Assembly: GCF_015291725.1 (NCBI RefSeq) | Contig: NZ_CP030038.1 | Location: forward strand, 930,001-994,000 | DNA length: 64,000 nucleotides | From: Bradyrhizobium sp. CCBAU 51765 | GTDB taxonomy: Bacteria > Pseudomonadota > Alphaproteobacteria > Rhizobiales > Xanthobacteraceae | Direction of reading: 5' to 3' | Part shown: one piece after another, positions 35,736 through 45,869 of the stretch | Layout of the letters: every line of letters starts with the position of its first letter | How positions within the stretch are numbered: the stretch's first letter is position 1 | Notes under the pieces: generated by a model | The model's input: the letters and a program-made list of their open reading frames with translations, nothing else | What the model was told of the DNA's origin: nothing | Database searches by the model: none | Translations under genes and position numbers: made by a program

Positions 35736-36665
35736 TCAGGTCTCGCTGTCCGATGAGCCCCGCATGTCTCGCCGCCAGGCTCCCGGGCTGACGCCGACTA
35801 TGGTCGAAAAGACCTTGGTAAAGTGGCTCTGATTGGCAAACCCGGCCGATTTCGCCACCTCGGATAGAGGCACATCGCGAACGGTCATCAGCTGCTGGGC
35901 TGCCTTCACTCGCTGGCGAAGCAGCCATCGATGCGGCGGCAGACCCGTGGAGATTCGAAACGCTCGCGAAAAATGATCGACTGAAAGACCGAACTCGGCC
36001 GCGATCTGCCGTAGTGAAAGTTTTCCCGCGAGGTCGGACTCGAGCCTATCGCAAGCACGGTCTAACTGCCACGGAGCAAGGCCACCGCGGATCGGCTTGG
36101 CGTTAGGTCGGAGCCCACCATAGGCCTGAGCGACGTGCGCAGTAAGTGCGTGCAACATGTGGTCGACGAAAAGCTGGTTGGTCTCGTCCGCTCGACGGAG
36201 AGCGTCCAAGAGCGACGCTCCGAGGTTACGGACGACCGCGTCGTCGTGGCCTATACCCGGTTCATAGGCGAGTTCACCAATGCGCGGTGCACCGGCCTGC
36301 CTCGCGATGTCGTCAAGAGCCGAGCGTGGAAGATAGAAAAAGAGGGAGTGGAACGGCTTGTCGATGACGTAGCGCGGATCGCGTTTCAGATCGTAGAGAT
36401 AGGTTGCGCCGCCGTGGATATTCGTCTTGATGACACTTCGGCCTCGCTCCCAGCACTCGCAGTCCGGATAGTCACGAAATTTAAGGCTGACGAGGTAAGC
36501 GTCCGCGGAGGGCAGGGAACCGGAAAGGCCGGGCACCGGGCCGTCGTTTCGGGTTTCAGTCACCGCCAGTTCGGCGCTGCGCAGCGTACGTGCAATCAGC
36601 GAAGGTGCATTCTTCGCCTGCAAGGGTTGTCCGAGCCTCGATCCATAGACGCCGGCCTGTGCCAT
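35736..36665 (-). CDS. AraC-family transcriptional regulator
   Basis: A 309-residue regulator. An N-terminal sensing domain covers about 1-190. The double HTH at the C-terminus reads LSLRQIAAEFGLSVDHFSRA with GLPPHRWLLRQRVKAAQQLM, and the second helix set reads VPLSEVAKSAGFANQSHFTK. ATG 36665 lacks a strong ribosome site. It faces away from the FixJ-type gene at 37120. A second AraC gene of similar build lies at 40634, so the two may be old duplicates. The target is unknown. Confidence 0.92.
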   Translation of the reverse strand: MAQAGVYGSRLGQPLQAKNAPSLIARTLRSAELAVTETRNDGPVPGLSGSLPSADAYLVSLKFRDYPDCECWERGRSVIKTNIHGGATYLYDLKRDPRYVIDKPFHSLFFYLPRSALDDIARQAGAPRIGELAYEPGIGHDDAVVRNLGASLLDALRRADETNQLFVDHMLHALTAHVAQAYGGLRPNAKPIRGGLAPWQLDRACDRLESDLAGKLSLRQIAAEFGLSVDHFSRAFRISTGLPPHRWLLRQRVKAAQQLMTVRDVPLSEVAKSAGFANQSHFTKVFSTIVGVSPGAWRRDMRGSSDSET

Positions 36666-37119
36666 TTGAATTGATCCGGAAGGTTAGATTGCAGGCTCTG
36701 ATTGGCATGCGAATTTTGCGCTGTATTATCGGAAATCGGCAAGGGGCTGTCTACGGCCGCCCCGGGATGCAACTTTTCGTGAGGGCACATCGTCGCGAAA
36801 GTCGCAACGGCTTCGGAAGCAATCTCAATGCGGTCGACCCAATCAACTGCTGCTACCAACTGCGGCGGAATCCCGAGCGCAGGTGGTAACTGTTCGCAAG
36901 CACTGGTGATTCCGTGACTCGTGGTCGCATGGTCCTCGTTTGGCACGGAATGAGCCAAAACATGACGGCTTTGGGCAAGACGCGGGCACCCTGCGAGTCC
37001 TAGAAACACGCCGTAAAAGCCAAGTGACCGTGATGGCCGTGTCATGACATGGACCTTACGGGCATCTGCGAAGAGGCAGCGAAAGACCGCGGGGCAGAAG
37101 CGATCGGGAGGCCACCCAA
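36666..37119. other. Intergenic gap between AraC and FixJ-type genes
   Basis: About 450 bases. A 178-codon open frame on the minus strand (36596-37132) overlaps the AraC gene and has no family look, so I do not call it. The promoters of both divergent genes must lie here. GGGAGG near 37107 is the likely ribosome site of the FixJ-type gene. Confidence 0.4.
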
Positions 37120-37821
37120 ATGCTTGGGGCAACCGTATCCACGGGCTCGCAGCCTTCTTCGCACGTAACGCGCTTACCTATGACTCTTAATTCCAACACT
37201 GCAGACCGCCCACTTGTTTTGATCGTGGACGACGACGAGGAGATCCGGTCCGCGCTTCGGGAGCTTTTGCTGTCGGTCGGCATCGACGCGTGCTGCTTTG
37301 GCTCGACGCAGGAATTGTTGTGTGCCGATCTTCCGGAGCGGCCCGGCTGCCTGATTCTCGATGTTCGCATGCCCGGAGCAAGCGGGCTGGATCTGCAGCA
37401 GCGTCTGGCCTTGAACGGCAACACCAGACCGATCATTTTCCTCACGGGTCATGGCGATATCGCCATGAGCGTCCAGGCAATGAAGGCGGGAGCCGTCGAC
37501 TTCCTGACGAAGCCAGTCAGAGACCAGACGCTCCTCGACGCCGTCGCGGCGGCGATCGAAAAGGATGTCTCGCAAAGAGCCGCGGCCAGGCGCATCACGC
37601 AACACGCTGCCCGCTTTGCAACCTTGACTCCGCGCGAACGCGAAGTCCTAGGTGAGGTAGCAAGGGGCCGCCTCAACAAGCAGATCGCCTTTGATCTTGG
37701 CATAAGCGAGATCACTGTGAAGCTGCATCGCGGCAACGGGACAAGAAAGCTGAAAGCAACGTCAGTCGGAGAATTGATCCGGATTTGGGAAGCACTTCCT
37801 GCGGAACTTCGAGGGAAGTAG
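37120..37821 (+). CDS. FixJ-family response regulator
   Basis: A 233-residue regulator. The receiver has IVDDDEE and phosphoacceptor Asp81 (CLILDVRMPGASGL). FixJ-like DxxxxTKPVRDQTLLDAV text follows (AGAVDFLTKPVRDQ). The LuxR-type HTH reads LTPREREVLGEVARGRLNKQ then IAFDLGISEITVKLHRGNGT. The recognition helix end, HRGNGTRKL, differs from the usual HRGxVMxKM. ATG at 37120 has GGGAGG 9 bases upstream; ATG 37180 would remove 20 residues and start right at the receiver. It leads a run of receiver and PAS-kinase genes. Confidence 0.88.
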   Translation: MLGATVSTGSQPSSHVTRLPMTLNSNTADRPLVLIVDDDEEIRSALRELLLSVGIDACCFGSTQELLCADLPERPGCLILDVRMPGASGLDLQQRLALNGNTRPIIFLTGHGDIAMSVQAMKAGAVDFLTKPVRDQTLLDAVAAAIEKDVSQRAAARRITQHAARFATLTPREREVLGEVARGRLNKQIAFDLGISEITVKLHRGNGTRKLKATSVGELIRIWEALPAELRGK

Positions 37822-37886
37822 GTAACCCAGCCTACACCAAGGAATAGGTACAACCCGATCAACAATGGGCAGATGGTCGTCGGGCC

Positions 37887-38324
37887 ATGCCAGCGAAAGA
37901 CATCTGTTTGTCCAAAACACCCCTAGTTGCCATCGTAGATGACGACCAAGCTGTACGAGAGGCTCTTTGCGATCTCCTCCTGGTCCTGGACGTTGCGTGT
38001 CGCTCGTTTGACCGGGCGGAGGCTTTCATGGCCGAATTTGAGCCGGGCCGCTTCGATTGCTTGATCACCGATGTGAGTATGCCCGGGCGGAGCGGGCTTG
38101 AACTACAGGAGCGATTGCGAGAGCTGGGCTCGTCGATGCCGGTCATTTTTATCACCGCGGACACGAGTCCGGCGATAGAGGCTCGCGCACTGAGGGGCGG
38201 TGCCTATGCCTGCCTGACGAAGCCAGTGAATGATGAGGTGCTGTTTCATCTCCTGCAGAACGCAATGAACTGCGCAGGCCGCTCGCGACGCAACGACCGA
38301 CGGGATCCACCATCAGATGACTAA
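37887..38324 (+). CDS. Stand-alone receiver-domain response regulator
   Basis: A 145-residue single receiver domain with IVDDDQAV and phosphoacceptor Asp62 (CLITDVSMPGRSGLELQERL). It ends soon after CLTKPVNDEVLFHLLQNAM and has no output domain. The sequence is close to the receiver of FixJ-type proteins. Its last 8 bases overlap the start of the PAS kinase gene at 38317, so the two are coupled. It may be a phosphate shuttle or sink between the kinase and the FixJ-type regulator at 37120. Confidence 0.9.
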   Translation: MPAKDICLSKTPLVAIVDDDQAVREALCDLLLVLDVACRSFDRAEAFMAEFEPGRFDCLITDVSMPGRSGLELQERLRELGSSMPVIFITADTSPAIEARALRGGAYACLTKPVNDEVLFHLLQNAMNCAGRSRRNDRRDPPSDD

Positions 38325-40419
38325 ACTCGCCCGACAGGTATCGCAAGGCGGCCAGCCAAATCTCGCGGCCTCCGCTCCCGGCACGGACCTGGCTGACCTT
38401 GTATCCGAAAGCATCATCGTCAGCGACCTGCACGGTGTCATCCAGTACTGGAATGCCGCATCGGAAGTCCTGTACGGCTGGCCTTCCATGGCAATGGTCG
38501 GTCGACACATGGCAGAAATCGGCTCGCGCGGCCAATCCGTTATCGATCACATCGACATACTGCTCCGCGAAGGTCGATGGGAGGGTATCGTCTTTCGGCG
38601 TAGCCTGACCGGCGTCGAGATTGCGGCCGCCGTGCGGCAAGTGGTGCGGCGAGACGCAACCGGCGCCGTCCTTGATATCGTTGAGTTTGGCCGAAATGCG
38701 GGACCACTCACTGAAGCAGCATACCTGCGCATGGATGCCGAGTTGCAGGGATCTCTGGCCGCTGCTTGGGAGCTTGATGCCTCGCCGGCCCGGCCCCTGC
38801 TTGATGCAATCGCGGAGCACAGGCGCCGCGGAGCCGCTATCGACCTTGATCAGCATCCGGAGTGGGTCAACGGACTGCTTACCGCAACTCGAATTCTCGC
38901 CGCCAATGATCGCGCGGTTCGCATGTTCGGGGCACATGCAGGGCACGAGCAGATGATCGGTCAGTCGATCGGTGTATTCTGGCCGGCTGAAAGCCGCTCA
39001 ATCCTGGCCGGACTAATCGAAAACGTTGCCATGGACCGCTCGCGCCTTGAGACTCGCAGAATGGTCCTGAGCGGCACTATACGCAATCCTATCATCCGGG
39101 CGTGGCATTCTGCCGAGCCAAAACCGCCAGGCACCGTGCTCGTGACGATCAACGGCGCGATCGATGATGACCGCACGTCCTGGGAGTTGCAGGCGAGCGA
39201 GGATCGGTATCGCAAGCTCATTCAGTACCTACCGACGGCTCTCTGGCAAGTCGATTCACGACGCGCGGGCGAGGTCTTTGACGAATTGAAGGCAAAGGGC
39301 GTCCGCGATATCGCCTCCTATTTGAGCCGAAATCCTGACCTCGTCGAGCACGCCAAGGACGTCGTTCGAGTGACGGACGTCAATCGCGATGCGGTCTCAC
39401 TGTTTCGGGCTCATACTCTCGCCGACCTGATCAAGCCCGTTCGATACCTGTTTGCTGCCGCCCCGGGGCTCGCCGAGCGGGTCATGGTGGCTCACTTTGA
39501 AGGTCGACGCAATCTCATAGAAGAGACCAGGATCCGCGCGTTCGACGGTTCGCTCATCGATGTCCTGTTCACGGTCACATATCCTGTGCCCCCCGAGCAA
39601 CTCGACAACACCTTAATCACGATCCAGGACATCAGTGAGCGGTTGAACGCAGAGCGCCAACTTCGGAAACTTCAAGCTGATTTCGCGCATGCGGGCCGCA
39701 TCGCAACTCTCGGAGAGTTGGCAACTTCGATCGCGCATGAAATCAACCAGCCGCTTGCAGCCATCGTGACCAATGGCGAGACAAGCTTGAGGTGGCTGGC
39801 GCGCGCTGATCAAAACCTCGAAAAGGTCACCCAGCTCACGTCCCGAATCGTGACGAACGCGCGACGCGCGAGCGAGATCATTAATCGCATCCGGGGTATG
39901 GCGGCGAAGCATGAGCCGGAGAAGCGCCTCATGGATATAAATGAGGTCGCAAGAGAAGCGCTGCTATTCATTCGCCACGACATTGATTCAAGATCAATTG
40001 CCTTGTCGACGACCTTCGCATCCGAGCTTCCCCAGGTGCTGGGCGACCGCATTCAGTTGCAACAGGTGATCATCAACCTGCTCGTCAACAGCGTCCAGGC
40101 CATTGTGCAGTCCGGTCAGCCGATTCGCCGGATTGACGTCCAAACTTCGATCGACGAAGACGGCTCGGTCGGCCTTTCCATCTTCGACAACGGGCCTGGC
40201 ATCGCTGACGTAAACCTCACGCGCATCTTCGACAGCTTCTTCAGCACCAAGGATGCCGGAATTGGCATCGGCCTCGCGATCTGCCATTCGATCATCAGTG
40301 CCCACGGCGGCAACATTTGGGGCGCGAATCGCCCCAATGGCGGCGCACATTTTCGCTTCACGCTTCCGGTGCCGGGGACTGCCGGTCCCGATTCCAGCGT
40401 TGTCGCTCTCATTCGCTAA
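38317..40419 (+). CDS. PAS-domain sensor histidine kinase (FixL-like kinase core)
   Basis: A 700-residue kinase without clear membrane segments, so probably cytoplasmic. PAS-like regions include SIIVSDLHGVIQYWNAASEV (about 32-52) and a later one near 295-430 (DRYRKLIQYLPTALWQVDSR). The HisKA motif is TLGELATSIAHEINQPLAAI with phosphoacceptor His474. The ATP domain has NLLVNSVQAIVQSG and FDNGPGIADVN, then GIGIGLAICHSIISAHGG. The kinase core is of the DctB/FixL type (HEINQPL). It overlaps the receiver gene and should phosphorylate it and/or the FixJ-type regulator. Confidence 0.92.
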   Translation: MTKLARQVSQGGQPNLAASAPGTDLADLVSESIIVSDLHGVIQYWNAASEVLYGWPSMAMVGRHMAEIGSRGQSVIDHIDILLREGRWEGIVFRRSLTGVEIAAAVRQVVRRDATGAVLDIVEFGRNAGPLTEAAYLRMDAELQGSLAAAWELDASPARPLLDAIAEHRRRGAAIDLDQHPEWVNGLLTATRILAANDRAVRMFGAHAGHEQMIGQSIGVFWPAESRSILAGLIENVAMDRSRLETRRMVLSGTIRNPIIRAWHSAEPKPPGTVLVTINGAIDDDRTSWELQASEDRYRKLIQYLPTALWQVDSRRAGEVFDELKAKGVRDIASYLSRNPDLVEHAKDVVRVTDVNRDAVSLFRAHTLADLIKPVRYLFAAAPGLAERVMVAHFEGRRNLIEETRIRAFDGSLIDVLFTVTYPVPPEQLDNTLITIQDISERLNAERQLRKLQADFAHAGRIATLGELATSIAHEINQPLAAIVTNGETSLRWLARADQNLEKVTQLTSRIVTNARRASEIINRIRGMAAKHEPEKRLMDINEVAREALLFIRHDIDSRSIALSTTFASELPQVLGDRIQLQQVIINLLVNSVQAIVQSGQPIRRIDVQTSIDEDGSVGLSIFDNGPGIADVNLTRIFDSFFSTKDAGIGIGLAICHSIISAHGGNIWGANRPNGGAHFRFTLPVPGTAGPDSSVVALIR

Positions 40420-40633
40420 GTGCGCCTGCGTTTGCAAGGAATGCGCCCGTGATGGGGAGTATCTCTCCCGAACTATACCGAGGTATAGGTCGATCTATCC
40501 GCTGAACCAGCGCGACCAGACCCGCTGCACGATGCCCTCGTACAGCGCTCGCCGCCATGATCGCAGCACACGGGAAGCGATGCATCCGCAGACGCGCGGA
40601 ATGAACGTTCTTCCCCAATGCGAGTGGAAGTTC

Positions 40634-41584
40634 ATGAGCAAGCCCATCTTGCGCGCCCCCCTGGACAATGCGCCCGGCGCGACGCAGTCGGATAGGAGTG
40701 ATCCGCTGGCCGGTGAGCGGCGCCCCGCCAATGAAGAGATGGCACGCGTGCTCAGGACCAAGCCCTTTCGCGTTGCGTTGGAACCGTCCAGCGGCACGAT
40801 CGCATACTGGAAGCACGAGCCCGTCCACGACGTCGTCAAGCCGATGGTCGATCACGTCATCATGACCTACCCGACCGGCGTACAACGGCTTGAGCGGCGC
40901 ACCGGACGATCAGTTGCGATCGGAACGGCGCGTCCCGGCGTCGTGACGCTCATTCCGGCTGGCTCAACCTCTCGGTGGGATATTCACCGGCCGATGCATG
41001 TCCTTCAGCTCTATCTTCCGCACGCAACACTCTCGCGCGTTGCCGACGAAGCCGACGCGGCCGCGCCCGTCGATCTTCGGGAGCGGACAGTGCACTCGGA
41101 TCCTGTTACATCCCGGTTGCTGATGAGTGCAGTGGATGTTCTGGAAGGACACGCGACGCTGGACGCGTTGTTCAGGCAGCAATTGATGGATCTTCTCGCG
41201 ACGCGCCTCTTGGCGGCACATGCTGGCTCGTCGATCACGGTTCGGCCAACTCTGGGCGGTCTGTCGCCGAATGTCCTGCGCCGCGCCATCGAGCGCTTGC
41301 GCTCCGATAGCGATGCGGACGTTTCCCTCGGAGCACTCGCTTCCGAGGCCGGTCTTTCGCGCTTCCACTTTTGCCGTGCCTTCAAGGAGAGCACAGGCCT
41401 TTCGCCTCATGCCTGGCTGCGCCAGCGACGACTTGAGCAGGCCATGGAGATGCTGCGCGATACCGATGCATCGGTCGTCGCGGTGGCGGAAGCCCTTGGC
41501 TACGGCTCTCAGACCGCGTTCGCCGCGGCATTCAAACGTTTGACCGGCGAGACACCGACCAATTGGCGGCGCAGCACGCGTTAG
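40634..41584 (+). CDS. AraC-family transcriptional regulator
   Basis: A 316-residue regulator. The N-terminal sensing half includes RVALEPSSGTIAYWKHEPVH. The C-terminal double HTH reads VSLGALASEAGLSRFHFCRA, GLSPHAWLRQRRLEQAMEML and VVAVAEALGYGSQTAFAAAF. ATG 40634 has GGAAG upstream; an open stretch back to 40253 overlaps the kinase gene. It precedes the hydrolase, dehydrogenase and MBL genes on the same strand and may regulate them. Confidence 0.9.
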   Translation: MSKPILRAPLDNAPGATQSDRSDPLAGERRPANEEMARVLRTKPFRVALEPSSGTIAYWKHEPVHDVVKPMVDHVIMTYPTGVQRLERRTGRSVAIGTARPGVVTLIPAGSTSRWDIHRPMHVLQLYLPHATLSRVADEADAAAPVDLRERTVHSDPVTSRLLMSAVDVLEGHATLDALFRQQLMDLLATRLLAAHAGSSITVRPTLGGLSPNVLRRAIERLRSDSDADVSLGALASEAGLSRFHFCRAFKESTGLSPHAWLRQRRLEQAMEMLRDTDASVVAVAEALGYGSQTAFAAAFKRLTGETPTNWRRSTR

Positions 41585-41681
41585 TCGCAATCGCGCTGCA
41601 ATCGGCGCAATCGCTCTTGGGCAGCGGTCCCCGAGATCCCCTAGATAGCCGTAAGCGATCTGACGACACGGAGACGAATGG

Positions 41682-42668
41682 ATGACTTCGGAAAAACTCT
41701 TCAGCGGCCTAGCCACGTCACGTCGAAACTTGCTGGCGAGCGCGCTCATTGGCGCGACATCGCTGACTGTTCGCTCGTCTTCGGCGATTGGCAAGGAGAG
41801 GGACCATTCGATGTTGCCTGCACAAGGAAACGATCCCACGACCTCTGTCGCTACCAAGGACGGCGTACAGATATTCTACAAGGATTGGGGGGCGAAGTCC
41901 GCCCAGCCGATCGTCTTTCATCACGGTTGGCCGCTCAGTTCCGACGACTGGGACGCGCAGATGCTGTTCTTCGTCAGCAAGGGCTATCGAGTCATTGCCC
42001 ATGACCGGCGAGGTCATGGCCGCTCGAGCCAAGTGAGCGATGGCCATGACATGGACCACTATGCAACCGACGTTGCGACTGTGGTCGAGCATCTCGACCT
42101 TCGCAATGCCATTCATGTTGGTCATTCCACGGGCGGAGGCGAAGCCGCACGTTATGTCGCGCGTCACGGCAGGAACCGGGTGGCCAAACTGGTCCTGATC
42201 GGGGCCGTGCCTCCCCTGATGTTGAAGACCGAAGCCAATCCGGCGGGCGTGCCCATTGAGGTGCTTGACGGATTGCGCAAGCAGCTCGCAGCGAACAGGG
42301 CACAGTTCTATCTCGAATTCGCGAGTGGCCCGTTCTATGGCTACAATCGCCCAGGTGCACAGGCGTCCCCGGCGGTGATCTGGAATTGGTGGCGCCAAGC
42401 AATGATGGGTAACGCCAAGGCGCAATACGATGGCATCAAGGCCTTCTCGGAAACCGACTTCACCGAAGATTTGAAGAGCATCGACATCCCCACGCTCGTC
42501 CTGCATGGCGGCGACGATCAGATCGTGCCCGTTGGCGATTCGGCAGCCTTGTCGGCGAAGCTTCTGAAACGAAGCACTCTGAAAATCTACGATCTGCTAC
42601 CGCACGGTCTGTGTACGACGCATCCCGACATAATCAACGCAGACTTGCTCAAATTCATGGGCGCGTAG
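41682..42668 (+). CDS. Exported alpha/beta hydrolase (non-haem chloroperoxidase-like)
   Basis: A 328-residue hydrolase. The N-terminus has a twin-arginine type signal ([18 protein letters not shown], Arg14-Arg15), so it is probably exported by Tat. The hydrolase fold includes [20 protein letters not shown] and the nucleophile Ser149 in [16 protein letters not shown], with GGDDQIVP carrying the acid and [10 protein letters not shown] the His region. This pattern is that of cofactor-free haloperoxidases/esterases. Natural substrates are usually esters. It follows an AraC gene and precedes a flavoprotein gene by 44 bases. Confidence 0.9.
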   Translation: MTSEKLFSGLATSRRNLLASALIGATSLTVRSSSAIGKERDHSMLPAQGNDPTTSVATKDGVQIFYKDWGAKSAQPIVFHHGWPLSSDDWDAQMLFFVSKGYRVIAHDRRGHGRSSQVSDGHDMDHYATDVATVVEHLDLRNAIHVGHSTGGGEAARYVARHGRNRVAKLVLIGAVPPLMLKTEANPAGVPIEVLDGLRKQLAANRAQFYLEFASGPFYGYNRPGAQASPAVIWNWWRQAMMGNAKAQYDGIKAFSETDFTEDLKSIDIPTLVLHGGDDQIVPVGDSAALSAKLLKRSTLKIYDLLPHGLCTTHPDIINADLLKFMGA

Positions 42669-42712
42669 CTCGGCGCCCTCATCGAAGAGAGTCAATCCCA
42701 AGGAGTAAACAA

Positions 42713-43918
42713 ATGCGACTCGTCATCATTGGCGCCGGATTCGCCGGCATGTATGCCGCTCTCTCTGCGGCCCGGCTGCGCGACATCCAGGGCGTTTCGC
42801 CCGAGGCGCTTGAAATTGCGTTGGTTTCACCGGAGCCGAAGCTGGTGATTCGACCGCGGCTCTATGAGCCGAAGCCGGAGACCCTGACAGCTTCGCTCCT
42901 GGACGTGCTGAAGGCCGTTGACGTTGCCTATGTGAAAGGCAGCGCCGAGTCCATCGATATCAAGTCCCAAGTGGTAGACATCGTTGCGGCCAAGGGAGCG
43001 AAGCAGAGACTCACCTACGACCGATTGATTGTCGCCACTGGCAGCCGGCTGTTTCGTCCCAGTATCCCCGGGCTCGCCGAACACGGCTTCAGTGTCGACC
43101 AGCTCGACGACGCGATCGCCCTCGATCGGCATTTGCATCACTTGGCGGGGTGGCCGGTATCACAGATGCGCGACACGGTGGTCGTGGCCGGCGGCGGGTT
43201 CACTGGCATCGAAGTCGCGACAGAAATGCCCGCACGGCTTCATGAGATCCTCGGCAAGGATGCCAAGCCGCGTGTCGTCGTCGTCGAACGAAACAGTTCG
43301 ATCGCTCCCGACATGGGCGAAGGTCCTCGTCCTATCATCGAGTCTGCGCTGCATAAGCTGGGGGTGGAGACTCGGCTCGGCGTTGGCGTCACCTCGCTCG
43401 ACAAGTCCGGCGTCACGCTTTCCAGCGGAGAGCATATTGAAAGCGGCACCGTGATCTGGGCGGCCGGCATGCGCGCCGCTCCGCTAACCGCGCAGATTCC
43501 CGCTGAGCGCGACAACTTTGGACGCCTGTTCGTCGATCCCGACTTGCGCGTGCTGTCGGTGCCTGGCGTTTTTGCCACCGGCGATGCCGCGAGAGCGGCA
43601 TGTGACCAGATTGGCAACTACGCGCTGATGTCCTGCCAGCATGCCACGCGGATGGGCGCCTTCGCTGGCAACAATGCGGCCGCCGAGCTGCTCGGCGTCC
43701 CCACCAAACGGTACCACCAGAAGGCCTACGTCACCTGCCTCGATCTTGGAAAAGCCGGCGCGCTGTTCACGCGAGGCTGGGAGCGCAAGGTCGAAATGGT
43801 TGGCGACGAAGCCAAGAAGACCAAGAGGGATATCAATACCGTCTGGATCTATCCGCCGCGAGCCGAGCGTGCCGCCGCTCTTGCGTCCGCTGATCCGGAG
43901 CGTGTCACTGATCTCTGA
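42713..43918 (+). CDS. NAD(P)/FAD-dependent oxidoreductase (NDH-2-like)
   Basis: A 401-residue flavoprotein. The FAD-binding Rossmann start is MRLVIIGAGFAGMYAALSAA, and the second nucleotide site reads RDTVVVAGGGFTGIEVATEM. The C-terminal FAD segment is VFATGDAARAAC. This is the layout of type II NADH dehydrogenases and related quinone reductases that attach to the membrane face. AAGGAG lies 8 bases before ATG 42713. The gene is in a plus-strand run with the hydrolase and the MBL gene. It may move electrons from NADH to quinones. Confidence 0.9.
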   Translation: MRLVIIGAGFAGMYAALSAARLRDIQGVSPEALEIALVSPEPKLVIRPRLYEPKPETLTASLLDVLKAVDVAYVKGSAESIDIKSQVVDIVAAKGAKQRLTYDRLIVATGSRLFRPSIPGLAEHGFSVDQLDDAIALDRHLHHLAGWPVSQMRDTVVVAGGGFTGIEVATEMPARLHEILGKDAKPRVVVVERNSSIAPDMGEGPRPIIESALHKLGVETRLGVGVTSLDKSGVTLSSGEHIESGTVIWAAGMRAAPLTAQIPAERDNFGRLFVDPDLRVLSVPGVFATGDAARAACDQIGNYALMSCQHATRMGAFAGNNAAAELLGVPTKRYHQKAYVTCLDLGKAGALFTRGWERKVEMVGDEAKKTKRDINTVWIYPPRAERAAALASADPERVTDL

Positions 43919-44033
43919 ACGCCTCACGAGCACTGACCGCGCTTTCTGCGCGGGAAGCACGAGCCGCTCAGGATCGATCGCTCGAATCTCGAAGATGGAT
44001 CGGATGATCCGCAATACTCAACAGGAGACAACC

Positions 44034-44951
44034 ATGAGCTTAGACACTGCCGCACGCTCCGTTAGATCGAAAGCCGACGAATTGGTACCATCGCGCTACG
44101 CACTGAAGATCGGCGACATCGATGTTATGGTGATCAGCGACGGCGTGCTGCCGCTGCCGTCCAAGATGCTGGCGCACAATGCCGACCCGACCGCCCGCGC
44201 CGCCTGGCTGGACGACATGTTCCTGCCGCCGGACGCGTTCGACTGGGCGCTGAACGTGGTCGTGGTGCGCAGCGGAGCGCAGACCATCCTGATCGACGCG
44301 GGTCTTGGGCTGGATCCGGATCTGCACCTGCCGCGGGCCGGGCAGTTGGTCAAGCGACTGGAAGCCGCCAGCATCGATCTGGCATCCGTGACCGACGTGG
44401 TGCTGACCCACATGCACATGGACCATGTCGGCGGTTTGCTGGTCGAGGGCGTGAAGGATCGGCTGCGTCCGGACCTGCGGATCCACGTGGCGGCCGCCGA
44501 GGTCAAATTCTGGGAGGCGCCCGATTTCTCCCGCGTCTCGATGCCGCCGGGATTCCCGGAGGCGCTTCGGGCCACCGCCAAGCGGTTCGCCAACGAGTAC
44601 CACAACCAGCTTCGGACGTTCGAGGATGAGCACGAGGTTGCGCCGGGCGTCGTCGTCCGCCGCACCGGTGGCCACACCCCCGGACACAGCGTGGTCCGCG
44701 TCGCCTCCGGCGGCGACCGACTGACCTTCGCCGGCGACCTCGTCTTCACCGTCGGGTTCGAGCACCCGGATTGGCACAACGGCTTCGAGCACGATCCCGA
44801 GGAAGCCGCCCGCGTCCGGATCGAACTTTTGCGCGAGCTGGCGGCGAACCGCGAACTGCTGGTGGCCACGCACATGCCGTTCCCGTCGGTCGGTCATGTC
44901 GCGGTCGCCGGCGACGCCTTCCGATGGGTGCCGGCGTTCTGGGACTACTGA
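44034..44951 (+). CDS. MBL-fold metallo-hydrolase
   Basis: A 305-residue cytoplasmic hydrolase. The metal motif reads VVLTHMHMDHVGGLLVEGVK (HxHxDH). Later ligands fit TGGHTPGHSVVRV (His) and LTFAGDLVFTVGFEHPDW (Asp and His). It resembles quorum-lactonase-like and AttM-type members, so lactone hydrolysis is possible but unproven. ATG 44034 has CAGGAGACAACC upstream; an open frame to 43641 overlaps the flavoprotein gene and is ignored. It lies in the plus-strand run that continues to acetoacetate decarboxylase. Confidence 0.92.
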   Translation: MSLDTAARSVRSKADELVPSRYALKIGDIDVMVISDGVLPLPSKMLAHNADPTARAAWLDDMFLPPDAFDWALNVVVVRSGAQTILIDAGLGLDPDLHLPRAGQLVKRLEAASIDLASVTDVVLTHMHMDHVGGLLVEGVKDRLRPDLRIHVAAAEVKFWEAPDFSRVSMPPGFPEALRATAKRFANEYHNQLRTFEDEHEVAPGVVVRRTGGHTPGHSVVRVASGGDRLTFAGDLVFTVGFEHPDWHNGFEHDPEEAARVRIELLRELAANRELLVATHMPFPSVGHVAVAGDAFRWVPAFWDY

Positions 44952-45035
44952 CCGTGCGTTGAGTCAAATCCGAACCAGGGGCGGGTGCCGATAAGCGCGA
45001 TGCGCCCGCCCCCGACAAACTTGGAGCTTACCATC

Positions 45036-45836
45036 GTGAAACACGAGACCGTGCGTGCATCGTCGTTCGCGATGCCGCTGAGAAGCCCGGCCTTTCCTCC
45101 CGGTCCTTATCGCTTCGTCAACCGCGAGTATTTCATCATCCAGTATCGCACCGATCCCGACGCGCTGCGCCGTGTGGTGCCGGAACCGCTGGAAGTCGCC
45201 GAACCGGTGGTGAACTACGAGTTTATCCGTATGCCGGATTCCACCGGTTTCGGCGACTACACCGAGAGCGGCCAGGTCATTCCCGTAACCTACAAGGGCC
45301 AGCTGGGTGGCTTCACCCATCAGATGTTTCTGAACGACCATCCGCCGATTGCGGGCGGGCGCGAACTGTGGGGGTTTCCCAAGAAACTGGCACAACCGAA
45401 GCTGGAGGTCGAAATCGACACGCTGGTTGGCACATTGAACTACGGCTCGGTCCGCATTGCGACCGGCACCATGGGCTACAAGCACCGCACGCTCGATACC
45501 GCAGCGGAAGCCCGCAAGCTCGCAGCTCCCAATTTCCTGCTCAAGATCATTCCGCATGTCGATGGTTCACCGCGCATCTGCGAGCTGGTCCGCTTCCACC
45601 TCGAGGACATCACCGTGAAGGGCGCTTGGACCGGGCCCGCTGCCCTGGATCTGTACTCGCATGCCCTGGCACCCGTGGCCGAGTTGCCGGTGCTGCAGGT
45701 GCTGTCGGCCAAGCACCTGGTCGTGGACCTGACGCTCGGGCTCGGCGGCGTGGTCCACGACTATCTTGCCGCCGACCAGGCAACTCCGCGCCGCGGCTCG
45801 GTCTCCGACGTCTCGATCGAAGCAAATGCCGGCTGA
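45036..45836 (+). CDS. Acetoacetate decarboxylase
   Basis: A 266-residue cytoplasmic enzyme. The Schiff-base Lys lies in [18 protein letters not shown]; by comparison with the clostridial enzyme it would be Lys116. [18 protein letters not shown] and the [18 protein letters not shown] stretch are family features. It converts acetoacetate to acetone and CO2. GTG 45036 has GGAG upstream. The gene is followed by patatin and 3-hydroxybutyrate dehydrogenase genes, a grouping that handles ketone bodies or polyhydroxybutyrate breakdown products. Confidence 0.92.
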   Translation: MKHETVRASSFAMPLRSPAFPPGPYRFVNREYFIIQYRTDPDALRRVVPEPLEVAEPVVNYEFIRMPDSTGFGDYTESGQVIPVTYKGQLGGFTHQMFLNDHPPIAGGRELWGFPKKLAQPKLEVEIDTLVGTLNYGSVRIATGTMGYKHRTLDTAAEARKLAAPNFLLKIIPHVDGSPRICELVRFHLEDITVKGAWTGPAALDLYSHALAPVAELPVLQVLSAKHLVVDLTLGLGGVVHDYLAADQATPRRGSVSDVSIEANAG

Positions 45837-45869
45837 CCGAGATCAGCCCTACATCCGGAGCTTCAGAAA

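Noticed and set aside
36596..37132. 178-codon minus-strand frame between AraC and FixJ-type genes
   Set aside because: It overlaps the AraC start, has no ribosome site and no recognisable protein pattern.
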